Below, one piece after another: positions 6,743 through 13,390 of a DNA stretch of 19,122 nucleotides. The position numbers were made by a program, and so were the translations under genes. The DNA comes from Candidatus Aenigmatarchaeota archaeon (GTDB taxonomy: Archaea; Aenigmatarchaeota; Aenigmatarchaeia; Aenigmatarchaeales; Aenigmatarchaeaceae), in NCBI GenBank assembly GCA_011773475.1, contig WVXN01000071.1:1-19122 (forward strand), given 5' to 3'. Numbering within the stretch: the stretch's first letter is position 1; each line of letters starts with the position of its first letter. The notes beneath the pieces are model-generated. The model was not told the DNA's origin. It did not search any database and was given only the letters and a program-made list of their open reading frames with translations.

Positions 6743-7201
6743 ATGGTCATATGTATCGTTGCTTTAATAGTTTTTAGTTTTCTAAGCATAGTGTCTGCAA
6801 GATACAGACCATTAGCTAAAGATGCATTCAAATGTGTCTTTTTAATGATTCAATTCAAACCCTGTGATGTAAAACTTGAAGAAAAAATAAAATCCAAAGT
6901 AACTTCTAAGTTAATGAGAATGCCAAAACTAGCCAGATTCTTCTACAGGCATTTCAGAACAATATCATGGATATTCACAATAGTATTTTTTGCTAGTTTG
7001 CTTTATTCTGCTTACGGAATTTATAATCTATTGGTTTTTGGAAGCTGTGATCCAACCTCAGCTACTTGTGAAATAACATCTTTGCTTTATTTCTTATCAT
7101 GCTATGAAATAGAAACAGTTTCTATTATAACTATTATAGCAATATTATTATTCATCTATTTTTATTTCAAAAAGAAGAATATTAAAATAGTGATAAAATG
7201 A
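6743..7201 (+). CDS. Conserved membrane protein with paired cysteines
   Basis: This 152-residue protein has three hydrophobic segments at about 3-19, 75-98 and 120-146. Cysteines are well placed for thiol chemistry: C31 and C41 (FKPCD) on the loop after the first helix, C102 and C109 (GSCDPTSATC) between the second and third, and C120 at the start of the third. The segment PKLARFFYRHFRTISW has many basic residues. Similar proteins are familiar next to thioredoxin or DsbA genes in archaea, but I cannot assign a named family. It starts one base after sufS and overlaps thioredoxin as ATGA. A role in moving reducing power or a sulfur species across the membrane is inferred from context only. Confidence 0.75.
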   Translation: MVICIVALIVFSFLSIVSARYRPLAKDAFKCVFLMIQFKPCDVKLEEKIKSKVTSKLMRMPKLARFFYRHFRTISWIFTIVFFASLLYSAYGIYNLLVFGSCDPTSATCEITSLLYFLSCYEIETVSIITIIAILLFIYFYFKKKNIKIVIK

Positions 7202-7518
7202 TAGAAGTAACTGATCAAGAATTTCATGAAAAGGTTTTAAAGAAATCTTTGAGAATGACAGTAGTAGTTGATTTTTGGGCACCTTGGTGCTCCCCCTGTA
7301 AAATCTTAGAACCATTACTAGAAAAGTTAGAAAAGGAATACAAGAACAGGTTTGTCTTAGTCAAGATTAATGTTGATGAAAACAAGGAAACAGCAAAAAT
7401 GTTTGGAGTAACCAGTATACCTTCTATTAAAATGATAAAAGATGGAAGAATTATTGCAGAATTTGCAGGATCATTACCAGAAGAAATAGTAAGAGAATGG
7501 TTAGACAGAAATCTTTAA
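7198..7518 (+). CDS. trxA: Thioredoxin
   Basis: This 106-residue cytosolic thioredoxin has a full fold. The buried D25 in VVDFWAPW, the active site WCSPC at 30-34 and cis-Pro P75 in SIPS are all present. The active-site dipeptide is Ser-Pro in place of the usual Gly-Pro, which can shift the redox potential. It is translationally coupled to the membrane protein upstream (ATGA overlap) and belongs to the sufS unit, suggesting it reduces persulfide or disulfide intermediates formed there. Its last 18 bases overlap tail-to-tail with the DsbA-like gene on the other strand. Confidence 0.9.
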   Translation: MIEVTDQEFHEKVLKKSLRMTVVVDFWAPWCSPCKILEPLLEKLEKEYKNRFVLVKINVDENKETAKMFGVTSIPSIKMIKDGRIIAEFAGSLPEEIVREWLDRNL

Positions 7519-8271
7519 GTCTATTATTCCCTTGAATTCAGAAAAAGATTCTGCACCCACGATTTTCTCATATCCTTTTTCTTCATTTCCTATAAAGAAA
7601 GTCGGAGTTCCTGAAACTCCTAAACTTCTACCATCATTCATATCGTTTTCCACACTGTTTTTGTATTTTCCAGAATCCAAGCATTGGTTGAACTGATTTA
7701 AGTCTAACTCTAAATCAGCAGCATATTTTTTCAAATCTGTAGCACTTAAAGCCTCATATTTTTCAAAGAGAATTTCATGATAATCCCAGAATTTATCTTG
7801 TTCTTGTGCGCATTTGGCTGCTTCTGCTGCTTTCTTAGCATTCTCATGTATTGGATACTGTCTAAAAACAAGTTTTACTTTTCCTGTATCTACATATTCT
7901 TCTATTACTTTTGGTATTGGAGCTTCCCAGAGAGGGTCTGATTGTTTAAGTCTTGATATTACCTGAAAATTAGTTCCTTCAGCAGCTTGACAATAAGGAC
8001 ACTCATAATCTGAGAATTCTACTAAAAATACATCTGCGTCTGAATCTCCAAGAATAGGACTGTCTGATGCTATCATTTCTACACCATTTGTTGTATTATT
8101 TCCACCATTGAAGAAACCAGCCATTCTTAATCCAATTATTCCTACTATAAAAATTACTATTACAGCAGCAATTATGAATACTGTTGATTTTTTAATAACT
8201 AAGATATTTTCTTTCTTTTCATCAGTTTTAGTTTCTTCTTTTGTTTCATCAGATTTTTTTTCTTCTTCCAT
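7501..8271 (-). CDS. Membrane-anchored DsbA-like thiol oxidoreductase
   Basis: This 256-residue protein has a very acidic and basic cytosolic N-terminus (1-28), one membrane helix (about 29-50) and an extracytoplasmic DsbA-type domain. The active site is CPYC at 91-94 within SDYECPYCQ; the cis-Pro is P223 in SGTPTFFIG; C154 and C197 lie in the inserted helical domain, as in other Thioredoxin_4 proteins. It should form or exchange disulfides in secreted proteins, which fits the several Cys-rich exported proteins in this window. I chose ATG 8271 over 8280 because the TATA box at 8291-8301 is then 25 nt upstream, matching the other leaderless genes. The 3' end overlaps the thioredoxin gene. Confidence 0.88.
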   Translation of the reverse strand: MEEEKKSDETKEETKTDEKKENILVIKKSTVFIIAAVIVIFIVGIIGLRMAGFFNGGNNTTNGVEMIASDSPILGDSDADVFLVEFSDYECPYCQAAEGTNFQVISRLKQSDPLWEAPIPKVIEEYVDTGKVKLVFRQYPIHENAKKAAEAAKCAQEQDKFWDYHEILFEKYEALSATDLKKYAADLELDLNQFNQCLDSGKYKNSVENDMNDGRSLGVSGTPTFFIGNEEKGYEKIVGAESFSEFKGIIDLKISV

Positions 8272-8290
8272 GAAAATCATTCATTATTAA

Positions 8291-8301
8291 TTTATTTAAA
8301 G
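8291..8301 (-). promoter_or_regulatory. TATA box for the DsbA-like gene
   Basis: Read on the minus strand this is CTTTAAATAAA, centred 25 nt before the ATG at 8271 but only 16 nt before the ATG at 8280. It sits in the short gap between this gene and the CopA-type ATPase stop codon. Confidence 0.5.
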
Positions 8302-8319
8302 TTTTATGGAGTTTTTTAT

Positions 8320-10539
8320 TTATTGTAATTTCAGTCTTTTAAGTAATAATGAGTTTCCCACAACAGAGATATCACTTAAAACCATAGCTATACCAGCGGC
8401 CATAGGTGGTAATAATAATCTTAAGGAGGGGTATAAAACACCAGCAGCAATAGGAATCATTGCTGTGTTGTAAACAAAAGCCCAGAACAAGTTCCACTTT
8501 ATCTTACTTAATGTTTTTTTACTCAATCTAATCGCACTTACAACATCTCTTAAATCTTCTTTTATTAAAACAATATCACCTGTCTCAATCGCTACATCGG
8601 TTCCACTTCCTATAGCTATACCAATATTTGCTTTAGCTAATGCTGGTGCATCATTTATTCCATCTCCAATCATACCAACAAATTTACCTTGATTCTGTAG
8701 TTCTTCTACCTTTTTAGCCTTATCTTGAGGCAATACATCTGCTATTACTTCATTAATGCCAACTTGTTTGGCAATGGTTTTTGCGGTTCTTTCATTATCA
8801 CCTGTAATCATAATTATGGACAAACCCATCTTTTTCAATTTATTAACAGCTTTTTTAGAATGTTTTTTTAGGGTGTCTGCAATTCCAATTAAACCAACAA
8901 TCTTTTTGCCATATGCAACAATAACTGTTGTTTTTCCTTTTTCTTCCAGAATTTTAATCTTTTCTTCAACTTCCTTTGTATCTATTTTATTTTTTTTCAT
9001 CAATTTTCTATTTCCAACGACTATCTTTTTAGCTTTATAAGTAGAAACAACACCATGACCAGGTATTATTTTAAAGTATTTGGGTGTCGGTAATTTTATT
9101 TTCATTTTTTTAGCCTTTTTGACAATAGCTTCTCCGAGCGGATGTTCAGAATTTTTTTCAGCAATAGCAGTCAATTTTATCAATTTTTTCTTATCAAATT
9201 TTTTAAAAGATATAATATCTGTTACTTCTGGTTCCCCCTTTGTTAATGTGCCTGTTTTATCAAAGATAATTGTATCAAGTTTTTGGACTTTTTCTAAGTA
9301 TTCACCATTTCTTATAAGGATTCCATTTTCTGCTCCTTTTCCTAAACCAACCATAACAGCTGTTGGTGTGGCTATTCCCATGGCACAAGGACACGCAACG
9401 ACTAAAACACTTACCATGATCGTTAAAGAAAATAAAAATGGTTGTTCTATAGGAAAGTATCTTACTAAGAAAAAGTACCAAATTAAAAATGATGATATGG
9501 CTATTAATAATACTATTGGAACAAAATAAGAAACCACAACATCTGCAATTCTTTGAATCGGTGCTTTTGATTGTTGCGCATCTTTTACTAATTTTATTAT
9601 TTGAGCTAATGCTGTTTCTGCTCCTATTTTCGTTGCTTTTACTTTTAACATCCCATGTTTATTCATAGTTGCGCCAATTACTTCATCACCTTTTTTCTTT
9701 CCAATTGGTATACTCTCTCCTGTTATCATCGATTCATCAACTGAAGAGTAACCATCAATAACTATGCCATCAACTGGTATTCTTTCTCCAGGTCTTACTA
9801 TTACTAAATCGCCTTTTTTCACATGTTCTATAGGAATTTCGATTTCCTCACCTTTTCTTATAACTCTCGCTGTTTTTGCCTGTAATTTAATCAATTTTTT
9901 AATGGCTTCTGATGTTTTACCTTTTGAGATGATTTCCATTAATCTACCAATGGTGATAGTTGTTATAACTGTTGCAGAAGCTTCAAAAAAAATTGTACCG
10001 CCAAAAAATGTTGTGAAAAGACTATAGAAGTAAGCAGCACTAGTGCCTAAAATCACTAAAAAATCCATATTGAAATATTTTTTCTTCAAAGAATTCCATG
10101 AATTCTTGTAGAAATGATAACCAATACCAAATTGAATTGGTGTTGTTAGTAACAATAATATGTATCCTTCATCTGGTATTTCTAAAAACATACTGATAAT
10201 AACTACAGGTACTGTTAGAATGAGACCAATTATAGAGAGTATTTTTAATTTTTTAATCTCTTTTTCGCTTTCATTTAATTCATCTGGTTCCAGAGCTTTG
10301 TATCCCAAATCACTTATGATTTTTTTAAATCTTTTTATATTAATTAATTTAGGATTATATTCCATTGTAGCTTCTTCTGTTGAGAAGTTGACAACAACAT
10401 TTTTTATGCCTTTTTGTTTTTTCAACTCTTTTTCTATAATAATTGCGCAACTAGCACAATGCATTCCATGTATGGATAAAGTTATTTTTTTTGTTATACC
10501 AATCACCGAATATTTTACTTTACTTGAGGTATGGTACAT
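8320..10539 (-). CDS. copA: CopA-type P1B heavy-metal transporting ATPase
   Basis: This is an ATP-driven exporter, most likely of Cu(I), with 739 residues. An HMA domain comes first, with GMHCASC (C28, C31). Eight membrane helices follow. TGES lies at 273-276, the metal-site CPC at 383-385 (ACPCAMG), DKTGTLT with the phosphorylated D427, HP at 466-467, and GDGIND at 625-630. Y690-N691 in helix 7 and M719 in helix 8 match the Cu(I) class. One oddity is that the serine usually found four residues after that Met is D723. ATG 10539 overlaps the upstream gene by 25 bases; GTG 10506, eight bases after the upstream stop, is an alternative start. It is the last gene of the minus-strand metal unit. 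Confidence 0.93.
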   Translation of the reverse strand: MYHTSSKVKYSVIGITKKITLSIHGMHCASCAIIIEKELKKQKGIKNVVVNFSTEEATMEYNPKLINIKRFKKIISDLGYKALEPDELNESEKEIKKLKILSIIGLILTVPVVIISMFLEIPDEGYILLLLTTPIQFGIGYHFYKNSWNSLKKKYFNMDFLVILGTSAAYFYSLFTTFFGGTIFFEASATVITTITIGRLMEIISKGKTSEAIKKLIKLQAKTARVIRKGEEIEIPIEHVKKGDLVIVRPGERIPVDGIVIDGYSSVDESMITGESIPIGKKKGDEVIGATMNKHGMLKVKATKIGAETALAQIIKLVKDAQQSKAPIQRIADVVVSYFVPIVLLIAISSFLIWYFFLVRYFPIEQPFLFSLTIMVSVLVVACPCAMGIATPTAVMVGLGKGAENGILIRNGEYLEKVQKLDTIIFDKTGTLTKGEPEVTDIISFKKFDKKKLIKLTAIAEKNSEHPLGEAIVKKAKKMKIKLPTPKYFKIIPGHGVVSTYKAKKIVVGNRKLMKKNKIDTKEVEEKIKILEEKGKTTVIVAYGKKIVGLIGIADTLKKHSKKAVNKLKKMGLSIIMITGDNERTAKTIAKQVGINEVIADVLPQDKAKKVEELQNQGKFVGMIGDGINDAPALAKANIGIAIGSGTDVAIETGDIVLIKEDLRDVVSAIRLSKKTLSKIKWNLFWAFVYNTAMIPIAAGVLYPSLRLLLPPMAAGIAMVLSDISVVGNSLLLKRLKLQ

Positions 10540-10868
10540 TCTTCAATTCTTGTACTTATACATCTACCTTCTTCTATACCTTTTATACATTGTGGGCATA
10601 CTTTATCAAATTCACCTTTCATGATTAAGTCATCACAATAACAACTTCCATCATCCCATAACCAATTACCCATATAACACATTGTACATGGAGGATCAAT
10701 ACAACATTTATATCTATCCTTTTCAATTGCTTCATCTATAGCAAGTGATAGCTCATTCAGAATTCTTTCTCTCTTCTGCTCAAAACTTTCTGTGTTGAAA
10801 TTCGAGCTATAAAATACTACTGACATTACGATGACAATCATAATAGTTAAAAAAATTGTTTTGTTCAT
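10515..10868 (-). CDS. Secreted or anchored 10-cysteine protein
   Basis: This 117-residue protein starts with a hydrophobic segment (about 5-21) that should act as signal or anchor. The remainder is outside and Cys-rich: C55, C56, C61, C64, C76, C78, C91, C94, C103 and C111, including CCIDPPCTMC and CPQC. An acidic helix at 28-52 precedes the first cysteines. The density and CxxC spacing suggest metal binding or many disulfides. I do not recognise a characterised family, though similar short proteins occur beside DUF2318 genes. It is coupled to the DUF2318 gene by an ATGA overlap and runs into copA. An extracytoplasmic metal-binding partner for the ATPase is a reasonable inference. Confidence 0.7.
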   Translation of the reverse strand: MNKTIFLTIMIVIVMSVVFYSSNFNTESFEQKRERILNELSLAIDEAIEKDRYKCCIDPPCTMCYMGNWLWDDGSCYCDDLIMKGEFDKVCPQCIKGIEEGRCISTRIEECTIPQVK

Positions 10869-11416
10869 ACGAACATCAACCTACCCTTTTCTAAATCAGC
10901 TTCTTTGATGACAACGTTTTTCCCATTTATATTATTTTCTAAGTAACCAGGCCAGCAACCTCCTGGATTTTTGTTTTCTGTTCCAAGTCCGCTTATTGGA
11001 TATCTATTGCCACAATTATTACAAATCATAAAATCTCCATTTTGGCTATATCCCTTCTTCCTATTATAACAAACATCACATGCATCAAAACCGGTTTTTA
11101 CACTTCCATCTTTTGCCTTAACTGCAAAAAATTTTACTGCTGTACCATCAGAATCATATTCGTACCATTTAGCATTTTCTGACAATTCTGATAATGGGAT
11201 TTCTATTTCACCATAATTTTTTGTATTATCTGTCGCATCGCTTGTTCTATTGAATAGTCCGAAACCGTTAGTAAAGAATACAACTAATATCAAGACGATA
11301 ATAAATACTCCTAAAATCAAAAACTTGTTTGTTCTCTTACTACTATTAGTTATTTTTTCGTCACTGTTTTTTTCAAGCTTCTTTTCTATATTTGATTCTT
11401 CATTATTAAGTTCCAT
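10865..11416 (-). CDS. DUF2318 membrane-anchored metal/redox protein
   Basis: This 183-residue protein has a charged N-terminus, one membrane helix at about 31-49 and an outside DUF2318 domain. The hallmark cysteines are C113 and C116 (DACDVC), C132 and C135 (ICNNC) and C154 (GGCWPG). In bacteria DUF2318 domains occur with FTR1-like iron permeases and other metal-transport components; the domain is thought to bind metal or act in electron transfer, without firm proof. A longer reading from 11452 would overlap the HMA protein gene; ATG 11416 starts two bases after that gene's stop and was preferred. It is flanked by two other Cys-rich proteins and copA, so a metal-relay role is inferred. Confidence 0.83.
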   Translation of the reverse strand: MELNNEESNIEKKLEKNSDEKITNSSKRTNKFLILGVFIIVLILVVFFTNGFGLFNRTSDATDNTKNYGEIEIPLSELSENAKWYEYDSDGTAVKFFAVKAKDGSVKTGFDACDVCYNRKKGYSQNGDFMICNNCGNRYPISGLGTENKNPGGCWPGYLENNINGKNVVIKEADLEKGRLMFV

Positions 11417-11418
11417 GT

Positions 11419-12336
11419 TTAAGCCCCACAACAACTTCCACTTCCACCACAAGTGCTACCACCACAACCACATCCAGTTCTAACTCTGTTAGTTGAATTA
11501 GTAGTCGGTTCACTTATTTGGCGATTTGTTTCATCCACAACAGTTGCTTCGTATACATCGAAAACCTCTAAGGACAACATGTTTTGCTTTGTTGTTTTAG
11601 TGGAATCATATTTTACATCAAAGAAGTTAGGATAACTAAACTGTATTGCTGCAACACCATCTATTGTTTTTAGTTCTCCTGATATAAGTGGTGCATGACC
11701 TGGGCATGGTATATTAACTGATAATCTTATCGAATATAGTTCATCAAGATCTTCAGCAATAAAAGCACCTGTTGGTGATGCCACAGACACATTCGCAAGA
11801 AGTGGAAATATCACCATAAAAAGAAATAAATTTATTCCAATTGTTGAACCATACATTGTTGAAAGATATTTCCATTTTCTTTTGACTCCAGGAAATGATA
11901 GCAAATCGTTCTTTCGTAGATATATAACAGAAGACAAAGTTGCGAATCCAGCTGAGATCAAAATAAGTATGTGAAAGAACCATGGGTTCATAAGTAGTGG
12001 TTTGAAAAAATTAACAGCCACAGTTACTCCAAGTATAGAAGCTGTAATAAAGGCTATACATCCTATGTGAGGAATTAAACCATAAGCTATTCCCTGAAGG
12101 AGGCCTTTTTTACTAAGTTTTTTTTTGCTGTCACCATCCGTAGAATAGCCTAAGTCTTGTATTTCTGATTTAATTTTTTTTAAACTAATAATTTCAGAAT
12201 TAAATTTTACAAATGCTTTATTTTCAATTAAACTTACTTTGATTTTTTCTATTCCTTTTAATGAACTTATTTTATCTTCTATTAACTTTATGCAGCTGTT
12301 ACAATGCATACCTTTTATATTTATTATTTCTTCCAC
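11419..12336 (-). CDS. HMA domain / membrane protein with Cys-rich tail
   Basis: This 305-residue protein has a modular layout. Residues 1-66 are an HMA metal-binding domain with GMHCNSC (C12, C15). Three hydrophobic segments follow at about 82-108, 117-140 and 164-186, with a cysteine (C93, in PHIGCIAF) inside the first. An outer segment (195-265) then contains PCPGHAP (C211, H214), which resembles an HMA fold with a changed metal loop. The last 18 residues are Gly/Ser with C289, C291, C296, C302 and C303. The start GTG at 12336 has GAGGTG six bases upstream; GTG 12345 would add three residues. The architecture suggests passing a soft metal from cytosol to an outside acceptor, or the reverse. 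MerT/MerC-type transporters are a loose parallel only. Confidence 0.78.
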   Translation of the reverse strand: MEEIINIKGMHCNSCIKLIEDKISSLKGIEKIKVSLIENKAFVKFNSEIISLKKIKSEIQDLGYSTDGDSKKKLSKKGLLQGIAYGLIPHIGCIAFITASILGVTVAVNFFKPLLMNPWFFHILILISAGFATLSSVIYLRKNDLLSFPGVKRKWKYLSTMYGSTIGINLFLFMVIFPLLANVSVASPTGAFIAEDLDELYSIRLSVNIPCPGHAPLISGELKTIDGVAAIQFSYPNFFDVKYDSTKTTKQNMLSLEVFDVYEATVVDETNRQISEPTTNSTNRVRTGCGCGGSTCGGSGSCCGA

Positions 12337-12523
12337 GTATTTCACCTCTAGTTTTTTTTGCTTTCAAAATTCTTTTTAATCTGAACTTGCACTCCTCACA
12401 ACAAAATTTTTGGTTATTTTCATCTATGACCATCCCACAAAGCCTGCAATAATTTGGTAATGTCGCATCACTCGTTATTATCTTAAGGCAGATTGGACAT
12501 TCGGGAAATGTTGCATTTTTCAT
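12299..12523 (-). CDS. Small Cys-rich zinc-finger (TRASH-like) protein
   Basis: This 74-residue cytosolic protein has CPIC (C9, C12), CRLC (C26, C29) and FCCEEC (C41, C42, C45) followed by a very basic tail (52-74). The last motif resembles the TRASH zinc/metal-binding finger found in archaeal copper regulators and chaperones. The N-terminal pairs look like a zinc ribbon. It is the first gene of the metal unit and its final bases overlap the start of the HMA protein gene by 38 bases. Its promoter region carries a perfect 14-base palindrome. It could be a cytosolic metal chaperone or sensor, or could bind nucleic acid through the basic tail. I cannot choose between these from the sequence. Confidence 0.7.
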   Translation of the reverse strand: MKNATFPECPICLKIITSDATLPNYCRLCGMVIDENNQKFCCEECKFRLKRILKAKKTRGEIRGRNNKYKRYAL

Positions 12524-12561
12524 AAAAAACTATAGAGTGAAACACCTTATCAGTCAAAGTA

Positions 12562-12575
12562 TGAAACTAGTTTCA
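12562..12575. promoter_or_regulatory. Perfect palindrome, candidate operator of the metal unit
   Basis: TGAAACTAGTTTCA is its own reverse complement over all 14 bases. It is centred about 45 bases before the ATG at 12523, just upstream of a weak TATA-like GATAAGG (about 12546-12552, minus strand), and overlaps the stop codon of the regulator gene. The position fits a dimeric regulator controlling the metal unit. Confidence 0.5.
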
Positions 12576-13079
12576 GTGCTTTAAAACAACTATATTGGCC
12601 ATCCCACGTCTTCTCTTTTCTATTAGTCCCCTGCCTTCTAATCTATCCAAAATTCTTGAGACCTTAACCTTTGTAAATTTCGTCTTGTCCACTAAGTCTG
12701 ATTGAAATATAGTTCCATCCGCTTCAATAATTTTTTCAAGAACAAATTTTTCATCCTTATTTAAGTTCCTCATGATTTTTTTATAATTTTCTTTTGTGAT
12801 TTTTTTTGGTTCAATTTGTGTTTTTATAGTTTTAACCTTTGTTATTATTTTCTCTTCTTTTCCGAAAAATATTAAATATAAGCCTATTGCGACAATAAAA
12901 ACCATTATTCCAATACTAACATTTGTTTGAAACTCAATTGTACCCCACATAGGACAAGTAGGTCCATGTGAACAGGCTGTATCCACAATGCTAATCATCG
13001 CTCGGTTAAAGGAAAATATTATATATCCTATTAAAATTGCAATAATTATTATTAAAATACCAACAGCTCTGTTCTTCAT
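12573..13079 (-). CDS. Membrane-anchored winged-helix regulator, possible metal sensor
   Basis: This 168-residue protein has two membrane helices (about 5-23 and 53-72), with a loop between them that should face outside, and a cytosolic C-terminus. Residues 105-168 form a MarR-like winged helix of the type in COG2512 predicted membrane-associated regulators: NLNKDEKFVLEKI, then a recognition helix around 131-147 and the wing KRRRGMANIVV. The outside loop contains ACSHGPTCPMW, with C36, H38, C42 and M44 as possible soft-metal ligands. The gene has its own TATA box and lies directly upstream of the metal unit. I infer that it senses an extracytoplasmic metal or redox signal and controls that unit; the target site is not proven. 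Confidence 0.82.
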   Translation of the reverse strand: MKNRAVGILIIIIAILIGYIIFSFNRAMISIVDTACSHGPTCPMWGTIEFQTNVSIGIMVFIVAIGLYLIFFGKEEKIITKVKTIKTQIEPKKITKENYKKIMRNLNKDEKFVLEKIIEADGTIFQSDLVDKTKFTKVKVSRILDRLEGRGLIEKRRRGMANIVVLKH

Positions 13080-13100
13080 AAAAATTCACTTATTTTTGAA

Positions 13101-13110
13101 TTATTTAAGC
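13101..13110 (-). promoter_or_regulatory. TATA box for the membrane regulator gene
   Basis: Read on the minus strand this is GCTTAAATAA, centred about 26 nt before the ATG at 13079, with no ribosome-binding site between. A leaderless transcript separate from the DUF6485 gene is inferred. Confidence 0.5.
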
Positions 13111-13305
13111 TTTCCGAGTTTCTATGAATTTTTCTATTGATCTGTCAAATGTTTTTTCTACTTCTAGAGGAAAACAACAAGCTGGCAACTCGTCACTTTT
13201 TAAATGATGCTTTAAGCACTCGCAGCACATTCCTTTTCTAGGGCAAGAGGGATAGCTGCAGGGACAGTTCTCTAGATTTTCTTTTAGATTTACACATTTT
13301 TTCAT
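13105..13305 (-). CDS. DUF6485 family Cys-rich small protein
   Basis: This 66-residue cytosolic protein has CPCSYPSCPRKGMCCEC at 14-30, then a His-rich HH pair, LPACCF and a conserved-looking EKTFDRSIEKFIE end. The pattern matches DUF6485, a small family of unknown role in anaerobes. Nine cysteines in the first 44 residues imply zinc or Fe-S binding. It has its own TATA box and is divergent from the aminotransferase gene. Whether it belongs with the metal unit or is merely next to it is unclear. Confidence 0.75.
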   Translation of the reverse strand: MKKCVNLKENLENCPCSYPSCPRKGMCCECLKHHLKSDELPACCFPLEVEKTFDRSIEKFIETRKA

Positions 13306-13323
13306 ACTATTTTATCTATTTAG

Positions 13324-13333
13324 TTTTTAAAAT
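13324..13333 (-). promoter_or_regulatory. TATA-like box for the DUF6485 gene
   Basis: On the minus strand this reads ATTTTAAAAA and is centred about 24 nt before the ATG at 13305. It shares an 85-base divergent intergenic region with the aminotransferase promoter. Confidence 0.4.
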
Positions 13334-13361
13334 AATTGCCTTTTAGTTTCCTGTAGATATC

Positions 13362-13370
13362 TTTTTAATA
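13362..13370 (+). promoter_or_regulatory. TATA box for the aminotransferase gene
   Basis: TTTTTAATA is centred about 25 nt before the ATG at 13391, with no Shine-Dalgarno site. A leaderless start is inferred. Confidence 0.45.
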
Positions 13371-13390
13371 GAACCTATTGAACTATATTT

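Noticed and set aside
9080..9529. Open frame of 149 codons on the plus strand inside the CopA-type ATPase gene
   Set aside because: It is the antisense shadow of a highly conserved ATPase gene, lacks promoter or ribosome site, and its hydrophobic content reflects the reversed Lys-rich codons.
10160..10624. Plus-strand frame of 154 codons over the start of copA and the 10-Cys gene
   Set aside because: Both genes on the minus strand have conserved motifs and tight coupling; the plus-strand frame has none.
10865..11452. Longer DUF2318 reading frame starting at 11452
   Set aside because: It would overlap the 3' end of the HMA protein gene by 34 bases and add a Trp-rich start unlike an archaeal N-terminus; ATG 11416 fits directly after the upstream stop.
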